Source: Flavobacterium sp. SUN046
GTDB lineage: Bacteria; Bacteroidota; Bacteroidia; Flavobacteriales; Flavobacteriaceae
Assembly (NCBI RefSeq): GCF_028867965.1
Contig: NZ_JAPQNT010000005.1
Coordinates: 186,001 to 250,000 of the forward strand
Reading direction: 5' to 3'
DNA: 64,000 bases
Position numbers and translations under genes: made by a program. The notes under the pieces were generated by a model. That model ran no database searches and was not told the origin of the DNA. It was given only the letters and a program-made list of their open reading frames with translations. Positions 1 to 8,282 of the stretch are shown piece after piece (position 1 is the first letter of the stretch; each line of letters starts with the position of its first letter).

Positions 1-2038
1 AACCTTTGAAAGTCATTTCTCCATTGATTTCAACACCAGCTTCGAATGATTTTTTAGCGTTATCCCATGCACCACCAGCGTTATTTTGGAACACAGCCCA
101 AAGTACACCTGAAACTGTTACACCGGCCATATAACCACCTAACATTTCGGCGATTAATTGGTTGTTACTTCCATAAACTAATTTACCTAATAATACAATT
201 GCAATTGGGAAACCAATAGTTAAAACTCCTGGTAACATCATTTCACGTAATGCCGCTTTCGTAGAAATTTCAACACATTTTCCGTATTCTGGTTTTCCAG
301 TTCCTTCCATAATTCCTGGAATTTCTTTGAACTGACGACGTACTTCATATACCATGTCCATTGCCGCTTTTCCAACAGAGTTCATTGCTAATGCAGAGAA
401 CACTACAGGAATCATACCTCCAACAAATAACATAGCTAATACTGGCGCTTTAAAGATGTTAATTCCATCAATTCCAGTGAACGTTACATAAGCAGCAAAT
501 AATGCTAATGATGTTAATGCAGCTGAAGCGATAGCAAAACCTTTTCCGGTTGCAGCTGTTGTATTACCAACTGAATCCAAAATATCGGTACGAGTACGAA
601 CTTCTTTAGGCAATTCACTCATTTCAGCAATACCACCAGCGTTATCAGAAATTGGTCCGAATGCATCAATCGCTAATTGCATAGCTGTTGTAGCCATCAT
701 TGCAGAAGCAGCTAAAGCAACACCATAAAATCCTGCTAAAGCATAAGTAGACCAGATTGCTCCAGCAAATAATAAAACTGTTGGGAATGTAGAAATCATT
801 CCGGTAGCTAAACCAGCGATTACGTTAGTTCCAGCACCAGTTGACGATTTTTGTACAATTGCCAAAACTGGTTTTGTACCTAAACCTGTATAATATTCAG
901 TTACTGATGAAATTGCTCCACCAACAAATAATCCGATTAAAGTTGCGTAAAAAACACGCATTGAAGAAATATCTTGTAAACCTTCACCAAAGAAAGTCAT
1001 TTTCATAGTTACAGGCAACATATTTTGAACCAAGAAGAAACAAGCAACTGCAGTTAAAGCAATAGAAACCCAGTTTCCAATGTTTAATGCTTTTTGAACC
1101 TGTGCTTCTTTAGCATCATCACTTGAAATTTTAACTAACATAGTTCCGATGATAGAAAATAAAATTCCGAAACCAGCAATTGCCATTGGCAATAAAATTG
1201 GTCCGATTCCACCGAAAGCATCGGTAATCATTCCGCCCATATCTTTGATAACATAATTACCAAGAACCATTGCCGCTAAAACTGTAGCTACATAAGAACC
1301 AAATAAATCGGCACCCATACCGGCAACGTCTCCAACATTGTCTCCAACATTATCTGCAATTGTAGCAGGATTTCTTGGATCATCTTCTGGAATTCCAGCT
1401 TCTACTTTACCAACTAAGTCAGCACCAACATCGGCAGCTTTAGTATAAATACCACCACCAACACGAGCAAACAATGCGATTGATTCAGCTCCAAGAGAGA
1501 AACCAGCAAGAGTTTCTAAAACAACAGTCATGTCTTCAGTATTTGTCCATGCACCTTTCATAAAAAAATGGAAGAATACAATAAAGAAAGTTGTTAATCC
1601 TAAAACTGCTAAACCAGCAACTCCAAGACCCATTACTGTTCCACCACCGAAAGACACTTTCAAAGCTTGTGGTAAACTTGTACGAGCCGCTTGAGTAGTT
1701 CTAACATTAGTTTTGGTTGCAATTTTCATTCCCATATTTCCAGCTAATGCTGAAAAGAAAGCACCGAAAATAAAAGCAACTACTATTAATAAATGCGTTT
1801 TCACTCCTGGCAAAAAGGTAATTCCAGCCAAAACAACACTCGCTATAACAACGAAAACTGCTAATAATCTGTATTCTGCTTTTAGGAAAGCTAAAGCACC
1901 TTCATAGATGTAATCTGAAATTTCTTTCATTTTTCCATCGCCAGCATCTTGTTTTAAAACCCAAGATCGTTTGATTGCCATAAAAGCTAACCCAATTAAC
2001 GCCATTACTATTGGCACATAAATCATCATTGATTCCAT
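1..2038 (-). CDS. hppA: Membrane-bound ion-translocating pyrophosphatase (partial, 3' end outside window)
   Basis: Hydrolyses pyrophosphate and uses the energy to pump Na+ and/or H+ across the inner membrane. The first 679 codons are in the window and the C-terminus lies beyond the left edge. The start at 2038 gives MESMMIYVPIV, a membrane-embedded N-terminus. Family signatures are present: DVGADLVGKVE near residue 200 (substrate/metal loop), DDPRNPATIADNVGDNVGD just after it, and VGNTTAATGKG near residue 490. The Ala in GNTTAATGKG occupies the position that is Lys in K+-independent enzymes, so this should belong to the K+-dependent class; whether it pumps Na+ or H+ is not decided. Many hydrophobic helices are visible throughout. 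It is divergent from the DoxX gene, and a good TTG-N21-TATTTTTG promoter lies upstream. Confidence 0.96.
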   Translation of the reverse strand, partial: MESMMIYVPIVMALIGLAFMAIKRSWVLKQDAGDGKMKEISDYIYEGALAFLKAEYRLLAVFVVIASVVLAGITFLPGVKTHLLIVVAFIFGAFFSALAGNMGMKIATKTNVRTTQAARTSLPQALKVSFGGGTVMGLGVAGLAVLGLTTFFIVFFHFFMKGAWTNTEDMTVVLETLAGFSLGAESIALFARVGGGIYTKAADVGADLVGKVEAGIPEDDPRNPATIADNVGDNVGDVAGMGADLFGSYVATVLAAMVLGNYVIKDMGGMITDAFGGIGPILLPMAIAGFGILFSIIGTMLVKISSDDAKEAQVQKALNIGNWVSIALTAVACFFLVQNMLPVTMKMTFFGEGLQDISSMRVFYATLIGLFVGGAISSVTEYYTGLGTKPVLAIVQKSSTGAGTNVIAGLATGMISTFPTVLLFAGAIWSTYALAGFYGVALAASAMMATTAMQLAIDAFGPISDNAGGIAEMSELPKEVRTRTDILDSVGNTTAATGKGFAIASAALTSLALFAAYVTFTGIDGINIFKAPVLAMLFVGGMIPVVFSALAMNSVGKAAMDMVYEVRRQFKEIPGIMEGTGKPEYGKCVEISTKAALREMMLPGVLTIGFPIAIVLLGKLVYGSNNQLIAEMLGGYMAGVTVSGVLWAVFQNNAGGAWDNAKKSFEAGVEINGEMTFKG

Positions 2039-2071
2039 AAATATAATTTTTGTTATAAATTTTATCGGGTG

Positions 2072-2103
2072 CAAAAATAACAAAATTTTAAGAACTTATG
2101 CAA
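2072..2103 (-). promoter_or_regulatory. Bacteroidota-type promoter of hppA
   Basis: On the minus strand, TTG (2103-2101) is followed after 21 bases by TATTTTTG (2079-2072), matching the TTG-N17-23-TAnnTTTG consensus of Bacteroidota primary sigma promoters. The expected transcript start is about 2065, giving a short leader of about 27 bases before the hppA ATG. Confidence 0.6.
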
Positions 2104-2151
2104 GTTGTGTGATTTTATAAAAAACAAATGCTATTTTTTTTAAGTTGAAAA

Positions 2152-2182
2152 TTGAAAGCAACTGATTTTTATGCTATTTTTG
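2152..2182 (+). promoter_or_regulatory. Bacteroidota-type promoter of the DoxX-family gene
   Basis: TTG (2152-2154), 20-base spacer, then TATTTTTG (2175-2182). The ATG follows at 2205. It is back to back with the hppA promoter. Confidence 0.6.
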
Positions 2183-2204
2183 ATAAACTAAAACAAAGAA
2201 AATC

Positions 2205-2654
2205 ATGAAAAAAATCTTCACAATTTCGGCTAATCCATTAAGTATGAATCTCGGTTTATTGTTAATCCGATTGATAATTGGGTTTTTAATGGCATTCATT
2301 GGTTATGAAAAGTTAATTCATTTTAACGAACTTGCTGTTGATGATTTTTGGGTTAAAAATGTTTCTTTTTTGGGAATGACCGGAAAATTACCTTTGGCAT
2401 TGACAATATTTGCAGAATTCTTTTGTAGTTTATTTTTAATAATTGGATTTTTAACCCGATTTAGCTCGTTTGTATTGCTTTTTTGTATGTCTTACATTTT
2501 TTTAGTGATTTTTCCTGGTTCTATTTTAAGTAAAGGCGAACATGGATATGAATTTAATACTGCTTTTACGTATGCTATGATTTATTTAGGTTTGTTTTTC
2601 ACTGGCCCAGGCAAGTATAGTTTGGATCACAAATTGTTTAATAAGACGCATTAA
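2205..2654 (+). CDS. DoxX-family membrane protein
   Basis: A 149-residue, four-helix integral membrane protein. The layout fits the DoxX family: a first helix with LGLLLIRLIIGFLMAFIGYEKL, then helices around residues 60-82, 84-105 and 122-137, and a short charged C-terminus. The family's biochemical role is poorly settled; members have been linked to quinone-dependent oxidoreductases and to redox homeostasis, and nothing in this sequence narrows that. It stands alone as a single-gene unit, divergent from hppA, with its own promoter and a hairpin terminator downstream. The ATG at 2205 is preferred because it sits at the expected distance from the promoter. Confidence 0.8.
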   Translation: MKKIFTISANPLSMNLGLLLIRLIIGFLMAFIGYEKLIHFNELAVDDFWVKNVSFLGMTGKLPLALTIFAEFFCSLFLIIGFLTRFSSFVLLFCMSYIFLVIFPGSILSKGEHGYEFNTAFTYAMIYLGLFFTGPGKYSLDHKLFNKTH

Positions 2655-2771
2655 GCTATTCTTGACTATTGAAGTTAAAACATCTTTATTCTTTTGAGTT
2701 TTGAGAATCTGTTTTAGTTAACTAAAAAAATGATTTACAAATAGAATAGTTTATTAAATACTTTTGAAAAT

Positions 2772-2807
2772 AAAAAAACGCAAAATCTGCTGACTTTGCG
2801 TTTTTTT
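2772..2807. terminator. Bidirectional rho-independent terminator
   Basis: AAAAAAACGCAAA (2772-2784) pairs perfectly with TTTGCGTTTTTTT (2795-2807) around a 10-base loop, with runs of A and T on both sides. It can end the DoxX gene on the plus strand and the lipoprotein gene on the minus strand. Confidence 0.85.
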
Positions 2808-2893
2808 ATTTTCAAATTTTTACAGAATTGGCTTATATGACTATAATCAAGTCAATAACTAACTTTGTAAGACTGCTCAATTTATCGAATATA

Positions 2894-3385
2894 TTAATCA
2901 GATTCAATAATATTCCAGTCTCTATCAAATTTGATTACAAATCCTCTATCTATAATTACGACATTATATTTTATTTTTTGACAATTTAAACATTCATCAT
3001 CATTATAAATTCTAATTGTATCATTTTTGTCAACATTCTTTTCATAAGTAGTGCCAAGTAATTCATCTGTACCAAATACTAAATAATAGGGATTATTATT
3101 TAGAACCAAAACTCTATTTGCTTTAGTTACTTTTAAAAAACCAAAATATGCTTTATTTATATTATCACATGGAATAACATGAAAAGTATATCCTTTATCT
3201 GAAACATCATACAATTCGAAGAAAACATTTTCTTTATAACTCTTAATTTTATTGTATAAATATTTTTCAGATTCAAAATTTTTAATTTTGTATATAAAAT
3301 CATTATTTTTCAGATTTAGCTTATTTGAGCATCCAAAAAGTACTAGAATTAAAAACATTAAAACAAATTTTATTTTTTTCATCAA
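2894..3385 (-). CDS. Hypothetical lipoprotein, no recognised family
   Basis: A 163-residue protein that I do not recognise. It opens with two Met codons, a Lys pair, a hydrophobic stretch and the lipobox LFGC with Cys19, so a lipid-anchored envelope protein is expected. The mature part has no hydrophobic helix and is rich in Asn, Lys, Tyr and Asp. One CxxC pair (CLNC, about residues 132-135) could bind metal or form a disulfide. It is a lone gene between the shared terminator and a 375-base gene-free stretch. Either of the first two Met codons could be the start. Confidence 0.6.
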   Translation of the reverse strand: MMKKIKFVLMFLILVLFGCSNKLNLKNNDFIYKIKNFESEKYLYNKIKSYKENVFFELYDVSDKGYTFHVIPCDNINKAYFGFLKVTKANRVLVLNNNPYYLVFGTDELLGTTYEKNVDKNDTIRIYNDDECLNCQKIKYNVVIIDRGFVIKFDRDWNIIESD

Positions 3386-3760
3386 CTAACTTTTAAAGTT
3401 TAACATTACAATCCCTAATGTTAAAGCACTTTTTAGCAAAGCATAAGTCTCCATACTTTCGAAAAACAATAAACCATAACTGTTTTATAATTTAGTTTAG
3501 ATTTAAAGTTTGTTCATAACTTAAGTTTCGCTGACTCTTTATCAAATATAGAAATTATTTCAATAAAATAGTACGCAAAGTCAGGAGACATTTGCGTTGC
3601 TTTTGTAGGAACTTTTGAAATGATATACTTAGCTGTAATAAACATTTTACCAATTCCTTGTTGATAGTCTTTCTCCTGCAAGGTTTTTTTTAACCTTGTA
3701 GGAGTTCAAATAAATAATACCTACAAGGTTAAAAAAACCTTGCAGGATTAGCTAAATATT
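3386..3760. other. Gene-free stretch with palindromic element
   Basis: A 375-base gap between the lipoprotein and the glycosylase gene. I see no open reading frame with coding character. It holds a weak hairpin (ACGCAAAGTC...GACATTTGCGT, about 3573-3598) and the strong double palindrome described separately at 3674-3747. Confidence 0.6.
3674..3747. repeat. Long inverted repeat with self-palindromic arms
   Basis: A 29-base left arm (3674-3702) and a 28-base right arm (3720-3747) are reverse complements except for one extra T, separated by 17 bases. Each arm is itself a hairpin: CCTGCAAGGTT and AACCTTGTAGG flank a T run, with one G-T wobble. The element lies just downstream of the minus-strand glycosylase gene, so it may double as its terminator. 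The CCTACAAG core also appears in the terminator at 41523-41553. Confidence 0.8.
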
Positions 3761-4354
3761 CTAAATTTTTCCTCTTTTCTTCAAATAATAATGCCAAATT
3801 GTATAAGACGCAAATGTTCGGAAAGGCTTCCAGTTATTAGAAATTAATTGCATTTCTTCAAGAGTTGTACAATTATACAATTCTTTTAAGGTATTTTTGA
3901 TGGCGATGTCTCCAAGTGGAACAATATCTGGCGATTGAAGACAAAACATTAAATAAACTTCGATACTCCAATTGCCAACGCCTTTAATTTTAATTAATTC
4001 TTCTCTGATTTGTTGTTCTGACTTGAATGCAAAACTTTCAAAATCAATTTCTTTAGATAATACTTTAGATGCTAAATCTTTTAAATAAATAGTTTTTTGT
4101 CTAGAAATTCCACAACTTCTTATTTCTTCTTCAGTTGCATTCAAGATTATTATTGGCGACAGTGTGCCAAAATAGCTTTCTAATTTAACATAGCAAGCTT
4201 TGGCAGAAGCAATTGAAACTTGTTGCTCCAAAATAATATGACACATGGATGCAAATCCTTCTTGACGCTTTTGGATAATTGGATTTCCGAAATTATCGAG
4301 AATGAACTTTATAGTTTCATCTTTAGATATTAAATAGTTGATTGCTTCTTGCAT
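3761..4354 (-). CDS. DNA-3-methyladenine glycosylase II (AlkA/HhH-GPD family)
   Basis: A 197-residue base-excision repair enzyme that removes alkylated bases. The helix-hairpin-helix is visible at residues 120-137 (LIKIKGVGNWSIEVYLMF), and the HhH-GPD catalytic Asp is Asp149 in PLGDIAI. The early EQQVSIASA segment, in which the first helix contacts DNA, is typical of the family. It lacks the long N-terminal domain of E. coli AlkA, as do many short bacterial homologues. It is a lone gene transcribed on the minus strand. Substrate range cannot be read from sequence; alkylpurine removal is inferred from the family. Confidence 0.88.
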   Translation of the reverse strand: MQEAINYLISKDETIKFILDNFGNPIIQKRQEGFASMCHIILEQQVSIASAKACYVKLESYFGTLSPIIILNATEEEIRSCGISRQKTIYLKDLASKVLSKEIDFESFAFKSEQQIREELIKIKGVGNWSIEVYLMFCLQSPDIVPLGDIAIKNTLKELYNCTTLEEMQLISNNWKPFRTFASYTIWHYYLKKRGKI

Positions 4355-4409
4355 AGTTTAGCCCAGATAGAAATGGAAAGCAATTTAGTAAAAATGGCTA
4401 ATTTTTGTT

Positions 4410-4446
4410 AAAGTAAAAAAGCGACCATAGAAGCTCTTTTTACTTT
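4410..4446 (-). terminator. Probable terminator of the DUF5686 gene
   Basis: AAAGTAAAAAAGC (4410-4422) and GCTCTTTTTACTTT (4433-4446) form an imperfect A/T-rich stem with a 10-base loop. It lies between the end of the 4500-6980 gene and the start of the glycosylase gene. Confidence 0.5.
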
Positions 4447-4499
4447 TTACAAAAATAGTCATTTTGATAAATTCTTGAAATGTATAGCTGGATTAGCTT

Positions 4500-6980
4500 C
4501 TAGAAATAAAACCCAAATTCGCCTTTAATTGTAAAATTATTAGTTCCTTGAATATCTCTATAATTTCCTCTCCAACTAGCGTCAATACGGAATACTTTAA
4601 AAATATTTCCGATTCCAACGCTGTATTCAAAATATGGTGTTGTTGGCGCTTTGTATTGCAATCCTGATGCATTTAACAACATGTTTTCTTTAGAAATATC
4701 TCCGTAAACTCCTCTTGCTCCTATTATTTCTCTCCAATTTAATTTTCTCATAATTGGAATTCTAGACAATAATCTTCCTTGAAAATTGTGTTCCCATTGT
4801 AAAGTTGCATATCTATCGGATACAAATTCGTAGAAATTAAGGTTACTAAATGTGTTTCCGATTATAAAATAGGTTTGATTTCCCGGAATTACACTCATTA
4901 ATCCGAGTGGTACTTTACCATAAGTTTTACCTAGTTCCATAGTAAGATTGGTTCTACCAAGTGGTCCAATTAAAATAGGCTGTTTGTAATAAAGTTGTAC
5001 TTTACTGTAATCGAAATCACTATTAAATAAACCTTTAAAACCTTGACTATAATTCACGAAAAAGCGACTGTACGGATTATCAACATTGAGTCGTTCAACA
5101 CCGTAACCAACAGTTTTTTTCTTAGGTGTGAACTCAACTTGCAGGTTAACTTCGGCTTGTTTTACTTCGCTTTTGGTAGTTGTAAAAGTATCGTCGGCAA
5201 AATAATCTAAACTAAAAGTTGGCGATGCTGATTCAAGTGTTCGATAAGAAAATCCGGTTTGAAAAATCAAGTTTTTAACTGGCTCAATTTCAATAGCAAC
5301 ATTGGTTAAATTAATGTTAGTCAATTTACCGTTAGTTCCTGAACTAAAGACACTTGATGAAGCAAAACTTCGACCAAGAACATCATTAGTAGTGGTTAAA
5401 CTAGCTCCTATTTGCTCAACGTCACGCCTATTTCCTCCTGAAATTATAATTCGATTTTTGGTGTCAACCATCCATTTCCCTGATATACCATATTTGAATT
5501 TGTTATCGTCAAAACCATAAGCCGTATATCCTTGCAAACGCCATTTGTCATTAGGTCCAAAATAAGTTCGTCCGCCAACACGAATTCGAACTCCTTCAAC
5601 AACATTATAGCCAAAGGTTGAAAAAAGTGGTCCGTAATCAAATTTATGGTAATTTATGTAACCGCTTCCAAGAACTGTTACCAAACTATACATCTGCTTA
5701 AAGCGCTTGACTGTTTTAAGTGTGTCGAGCATTTTGTATACGCCAACCTCATCTTTATTTAATTTTTCAAAACGATTTTGCTCCCAATATTCATCTGATT
5801 TTGTGAATACAGCATTGTCTATAAAATTGACTTCTTCTTTGTAAAACTTTTCTGGTTTTTCTTCATCAAATTTATGATTTCTGAACAATGTGGTTCGTTT
5901 TCCATAAACACCTTTAGAGTCCTCTTTTTTATTTAAAGCAAAATCAGACATCATGTAATCTCGAGTTAATAGAAAAACCGAATCGTTCACAACATCAAAT
6001 TCTTGCTCAATATAAATGTCTTTAACCCAGTTAATATTGGCACTTTTAGAAACCGCCATATTAATTGTTTTTATAGCAAATGTGGAATCATTCACCCAAA
6101 AATCACCCTTGAAAGTAAGTTCGTTTTTTCTTCTAGGATAAAACACAATATTGTAACACCACTTTTTATCTACAAAGGCACTATCACGAAGCACATAATT
6201 GTAAACGTCAATTCCGGTTGTAGAAATTGGACTTGTAAAACTTTTATCGAAAAAATTTAAGTGATTATTGTAAATATTATAGTCATTATATAAATCTTTG
6301 ATAAACGTATTCACACCATCACCATTGCCCAATCCTGAGTTTTTATTGGCTTTAATTATTGATTTTTCTTTGTTTAATTTATTATCACCATAAACATCAT
6401 ACATAGATTCGTTGATGAAAATTGGTAGATAGGTTTTACCTGTAACTTTAGAAGTATCTACTTTATTGAACACAAATTCCATTCCTTTAAAAATCTTTTG
6501 TTTCATGAAAGCGCTGTCGATGGTATTCAAATCAAATTCAACTTTTTCATATTTTTCGTATTGATATTGATTGAACATTCGGAGTCCGTTTTTTCTTTTT
6601 CGTTCCCAAATTTTTCTCAGAATATCTAAAGCTGGATTGTTTTTTTTGGATGTTTTTCCGTTATAAATTACAACTTCTTGAAGCACTTCTTCTTCATTAA
6701 GAACTATTTTCATGTTGTAGTTTACCGCTTTTTCTAAATCAATTTCTTTGTCAGAATAGCCTACAAAAGCCACAACAACAGTTTTGTAACTTTTAGAAGA
6801 TTCTAAATAAAACTTTCCGTTTTCATCACTAACTGTTCCTTCATTAGAACCTTTAAAAACGATATTTGCGTAGCCAATAGGTTGGTTTTTTTTATCAACA
6901 ACAATTCCTCCAACCTTCGTTTGAGCAAAAGTTGTATTAATCAATCCGATTACAAAAAAGTAAAAATAAAGTTTTTTCAT
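4500..6980 (-). CDS. DUF5686 outer-membrane protein with N-terminal carboxypeptidase-regulatory-like domain
   Basis: An 826-residue protein from the start at 6980, which gives MKKLYFYFFVIGLINTTFAQ, a clean signal peptide. An in-frame ATG at 7028 would add 16 residues but lies in the pdhB terminator, so it is rejected. Residues about 22-105 form the beta-sandwich seen at the front of many Bacteroidota outer-membrane proteins (VGGIVVDKKNQPIGYANIVFKG, split here by family features). The rest matches the DUF5686 architecture: a long mixed region and then a C-terminal half rich in alternating aromatic beta strands ending in GEFGFYF, as expected for an outer-membrane barrel. Function is unknown; the cell location is inferred from the signal peptide and the barrel-like end. 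Confidence 0.82.
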   Translation of the reverse strand: MKKLYFYFFVIGLINTTFAQTKVGGIVVDKKNQPIGYANIVFKGSNEGTVSDENGKFYLESSKSYKTVVVAFVGYSDKEIDLEKAVNYNMKIVLNEEEVLQEVVIYNGKTSKKNNPALDILRKIWERKRKNGLRMFNQYQYEKYEKVEFDLNTIDSAFMKQKIFKGMEFVFNKVDTSKVTGKTYLPIFINESMYDVYGDNKLNKEKSIIKANKNSGLGNGDGVNTFIKDLYNDYNIYNNHLNFFDKSFTSPISTTGIDVYNYVLRDSAFVDKKWCYNIVFYPRRKNELTFKGDFWVNDSTFAIKTINMAVSKSANINWVKDIYIEQEFDVVNDSVFLLTRDYMMSDFALNKKEDSKGVYGKRTTLFRNHKFDEEKPEKFYKEEVNFIDNAVFTKSDEYWEQNRFEKLNKDEVGVYKMLDTLKTVKRFKQMYSLVTVLGSGYINYHKFDYGPLFSTFGYNVVEGVRIRVGGRTYFGPNDKWRLQGYTAYGFDDNKFKYGISGKWMVDTKNRIIISGGNRRDVEQIGASLTTTNDVLGRSFASSSVFSSGTNGKLTNINLTNVAIEIEPVKNLIFQTGFSYRTLESASPTFSLDYFADDTFTTTKSEVKQAEVNLQVEFTPKKKTVGYGVERLNVDNPYSRFFVNYSQGFKGLFNSDFDYSKVQLYYKQPILIGPLGRTNLTMELGKTYGKVPLGLMSVIPGNQTYFIIGNTFSNLNFYEFVSDRYATLQWEHNFQGRLLSRIPIMRKLNWREIIGARGVYGDISKENMLLNASGLQYKAPTTPYFEYSVGIGNIFKVFRIDASWRGNYRDIQGTNNFTIKGEFGFYF

Positions 6981-6986
6981 AGCAGT

Positions 6987-7025
6987 AAAAAAAAAGGCTT
7001 CATCAAATTTTGTCTGATGAAGCCT
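6987..7025 (-). terminator. Rho-independent terminator of pdhB
   Basis: On the minus strand AGGCTTCATCA and TGATGAAGCCT form a perfect 11-bp stem with a 9-base loop, followed by a run of T. It begins 19 bases after the pdhB stop and ends only 7 bases before the next start codon at 6980. Confidence 0.9.
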
Positions 7026-7043
7026 CAAATATAATAGTTTATA

Positions 7044-8021
7044 TTATTTATACATTACTTTTTTAACGGCTTTAACAACATCATTTGCATTTGGCAACCA
7101 TTCTTTCAATAAAGTTGGTGAATATGGCGCAGGTGTATCAGCAGTTGTAATTCTTTGAACTGGAGCATCTAGAAAATCGAATGCTTTATCTTGAACCATG
7201 TAAGCAATTTCTGAAGCTACACTTGCAAAAGGCCAAGCTTCTTCAAGCACTACTAAACGATTTGTTTTTTTAACCGAATTGATTATAGTTTCATAATCCA
7301 AAGGACGAACTGTTCTTAAATCGATAATTTCACAAGAAATACCTTCTTTAGCTAATTCATCTGCAGCAACAAAGGCTTCTTTAATAATTTTTCCGAAAGA
7401 AACTATCGTTACATCAGTTCCTTCTCTTTTAACATCGGCAACACCAAGTGGAATGATATATTCTCCATCTGGAACTTCTCCTTTGTCACCATACATTTGC
7501 TCCGATTCCATAAAAATAACTGGGTCATTATCACGAATAGCCGCTTTTAATAAACCTTTAGCATCATAAACTGTTGATGGTACAACAACTTTTAATCCAG
7601 GTGTATTGGCAAACCAGTTTTCAAAAGCTTGTGAGTGTGTTGCACCTAATTGTCCAGCAGATGCTGTTGGTCCACGAAAAACCATTGGCATAGGAAATTG
7701 TCCCGCACTCATTTGACGCATCTTAGCAGCATTATTTATAATTTGATCAATACCAACTAACGAAAAGTTGAATGTCATGTATTCTACAATTGGTCGGCAA
7801 CCATTCATTGCTGAACCTACAGCAATTCCTGCAAAACCTAATTCTGCAATTGGAGTATCGATAACTCTTTTTGGTCCGAATTCATCCAACATTCCTTTAC
7901 TGGCTTTGTAAGCGCCGTTGTATTCGGCAACTTCTTCACCCATTAAATATACCGCTTCATCGCGACGCATTTCTTCACTCATCGCTTCGCAAATTGCTTC
8001 TCTAAATTGTATCGTTCTCAT
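7044..8021 (-). CDS. pdhB: Pyruvate dehydrogenase complex E1 component, beta subunit
   Basis: A 325-residue thiamine-diphosphate-dependent E1 beta subunit. It pairs with E1 alpha to decarboxylate pyruvate and pass the acetyl group to the E2 lipoyl domain. The N-terminus (MRTIQFREAICEAMSEEM), the GEEVAEYNGAY segment, DTPIAELGFAGIAVGSA and the C-terminal transketolase domain with SFGKIIKEA and LEEAWPFASVASE are typical. The length equals that of pyruvate E1 beta. E1 alpha and E2 are not in the window, so assignment to pyruvate rather than branched-chain 2-oxoacids rests on sequence resemblance. It ends in a strong terminator, and TACTTTTG upstream is a likely -7 box. Confidence 0.93.
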   Translation of the reverse strand: MRTIQFREAICEAMSEEMRRDEAVYLMGEEVAEYNGAYKASKGMLDEFGPKRVIDTPIAELGFAGIAVGSAMNGCRPIVEYMTFNFSLVGIDQIINNAAKMRQMSAGQFPMPMVFRGPTASAGQLGATHSQAFENWFANTPGLKVVVPSTVYDAKGLLKAAIRDNDPVIFMESEQMYGDKGEVPDGEYIIPLGVADVKREGTDVTIVSFGKIIKEAFVAADELAKEGISCEIIDLRTVRPLDYETIINSVKKTNRLVVLEEAWPFASVASEIAYMVQDKAFDFLDAPVQRITTADTPAPYSPTLLKEWLPNANDVVKAVKKVMYK

Positions 8022-8053
8022 ATATATTTTTTCTTTGTATCAAAATTGGATAG

Positions 8054-8061
8054 CAAAAGTA
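8054..8061 (-). promoter_or_regulatory. -7 box of pdhB
   Basis: TACTTTTG on the minus strand, 32 bases upstream of the pdhB start. No clear TTG lies at the usual spacing, so this rests on one box. Confidence 0.4.
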
Positions 8062-8282
8062 AAAATTAAAATGATAAAAAAACATAATGTACTGAAATAA
8101 AATAGACAAGTTATACTGTATTCCTTATTGAACAAAAGTTAATTCTTGAATTTCCATTCCTTACAATACCTACGAAATCGATATAATACTGACATTTTTT
8201 AAAAATATATTATGCGTGCATATAAAAATTAGAAATATATTTTATACTTTTACACTCAGAAAAAATTTTAATTCAAAATATA

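Noticed and set aside
5302..5520. Plus-strand reading frames opposite the DUF5686 gene (also 6003-6260)
   Set aside because: They mirror a well-supported minus-strand gene and lack any domain feature.
7028..7028. Upstream ATG for the DUF5686 protein
   Set aside because: It would place 16 codons in the pdhB terminator and precede the signal peptide with charged sequence.
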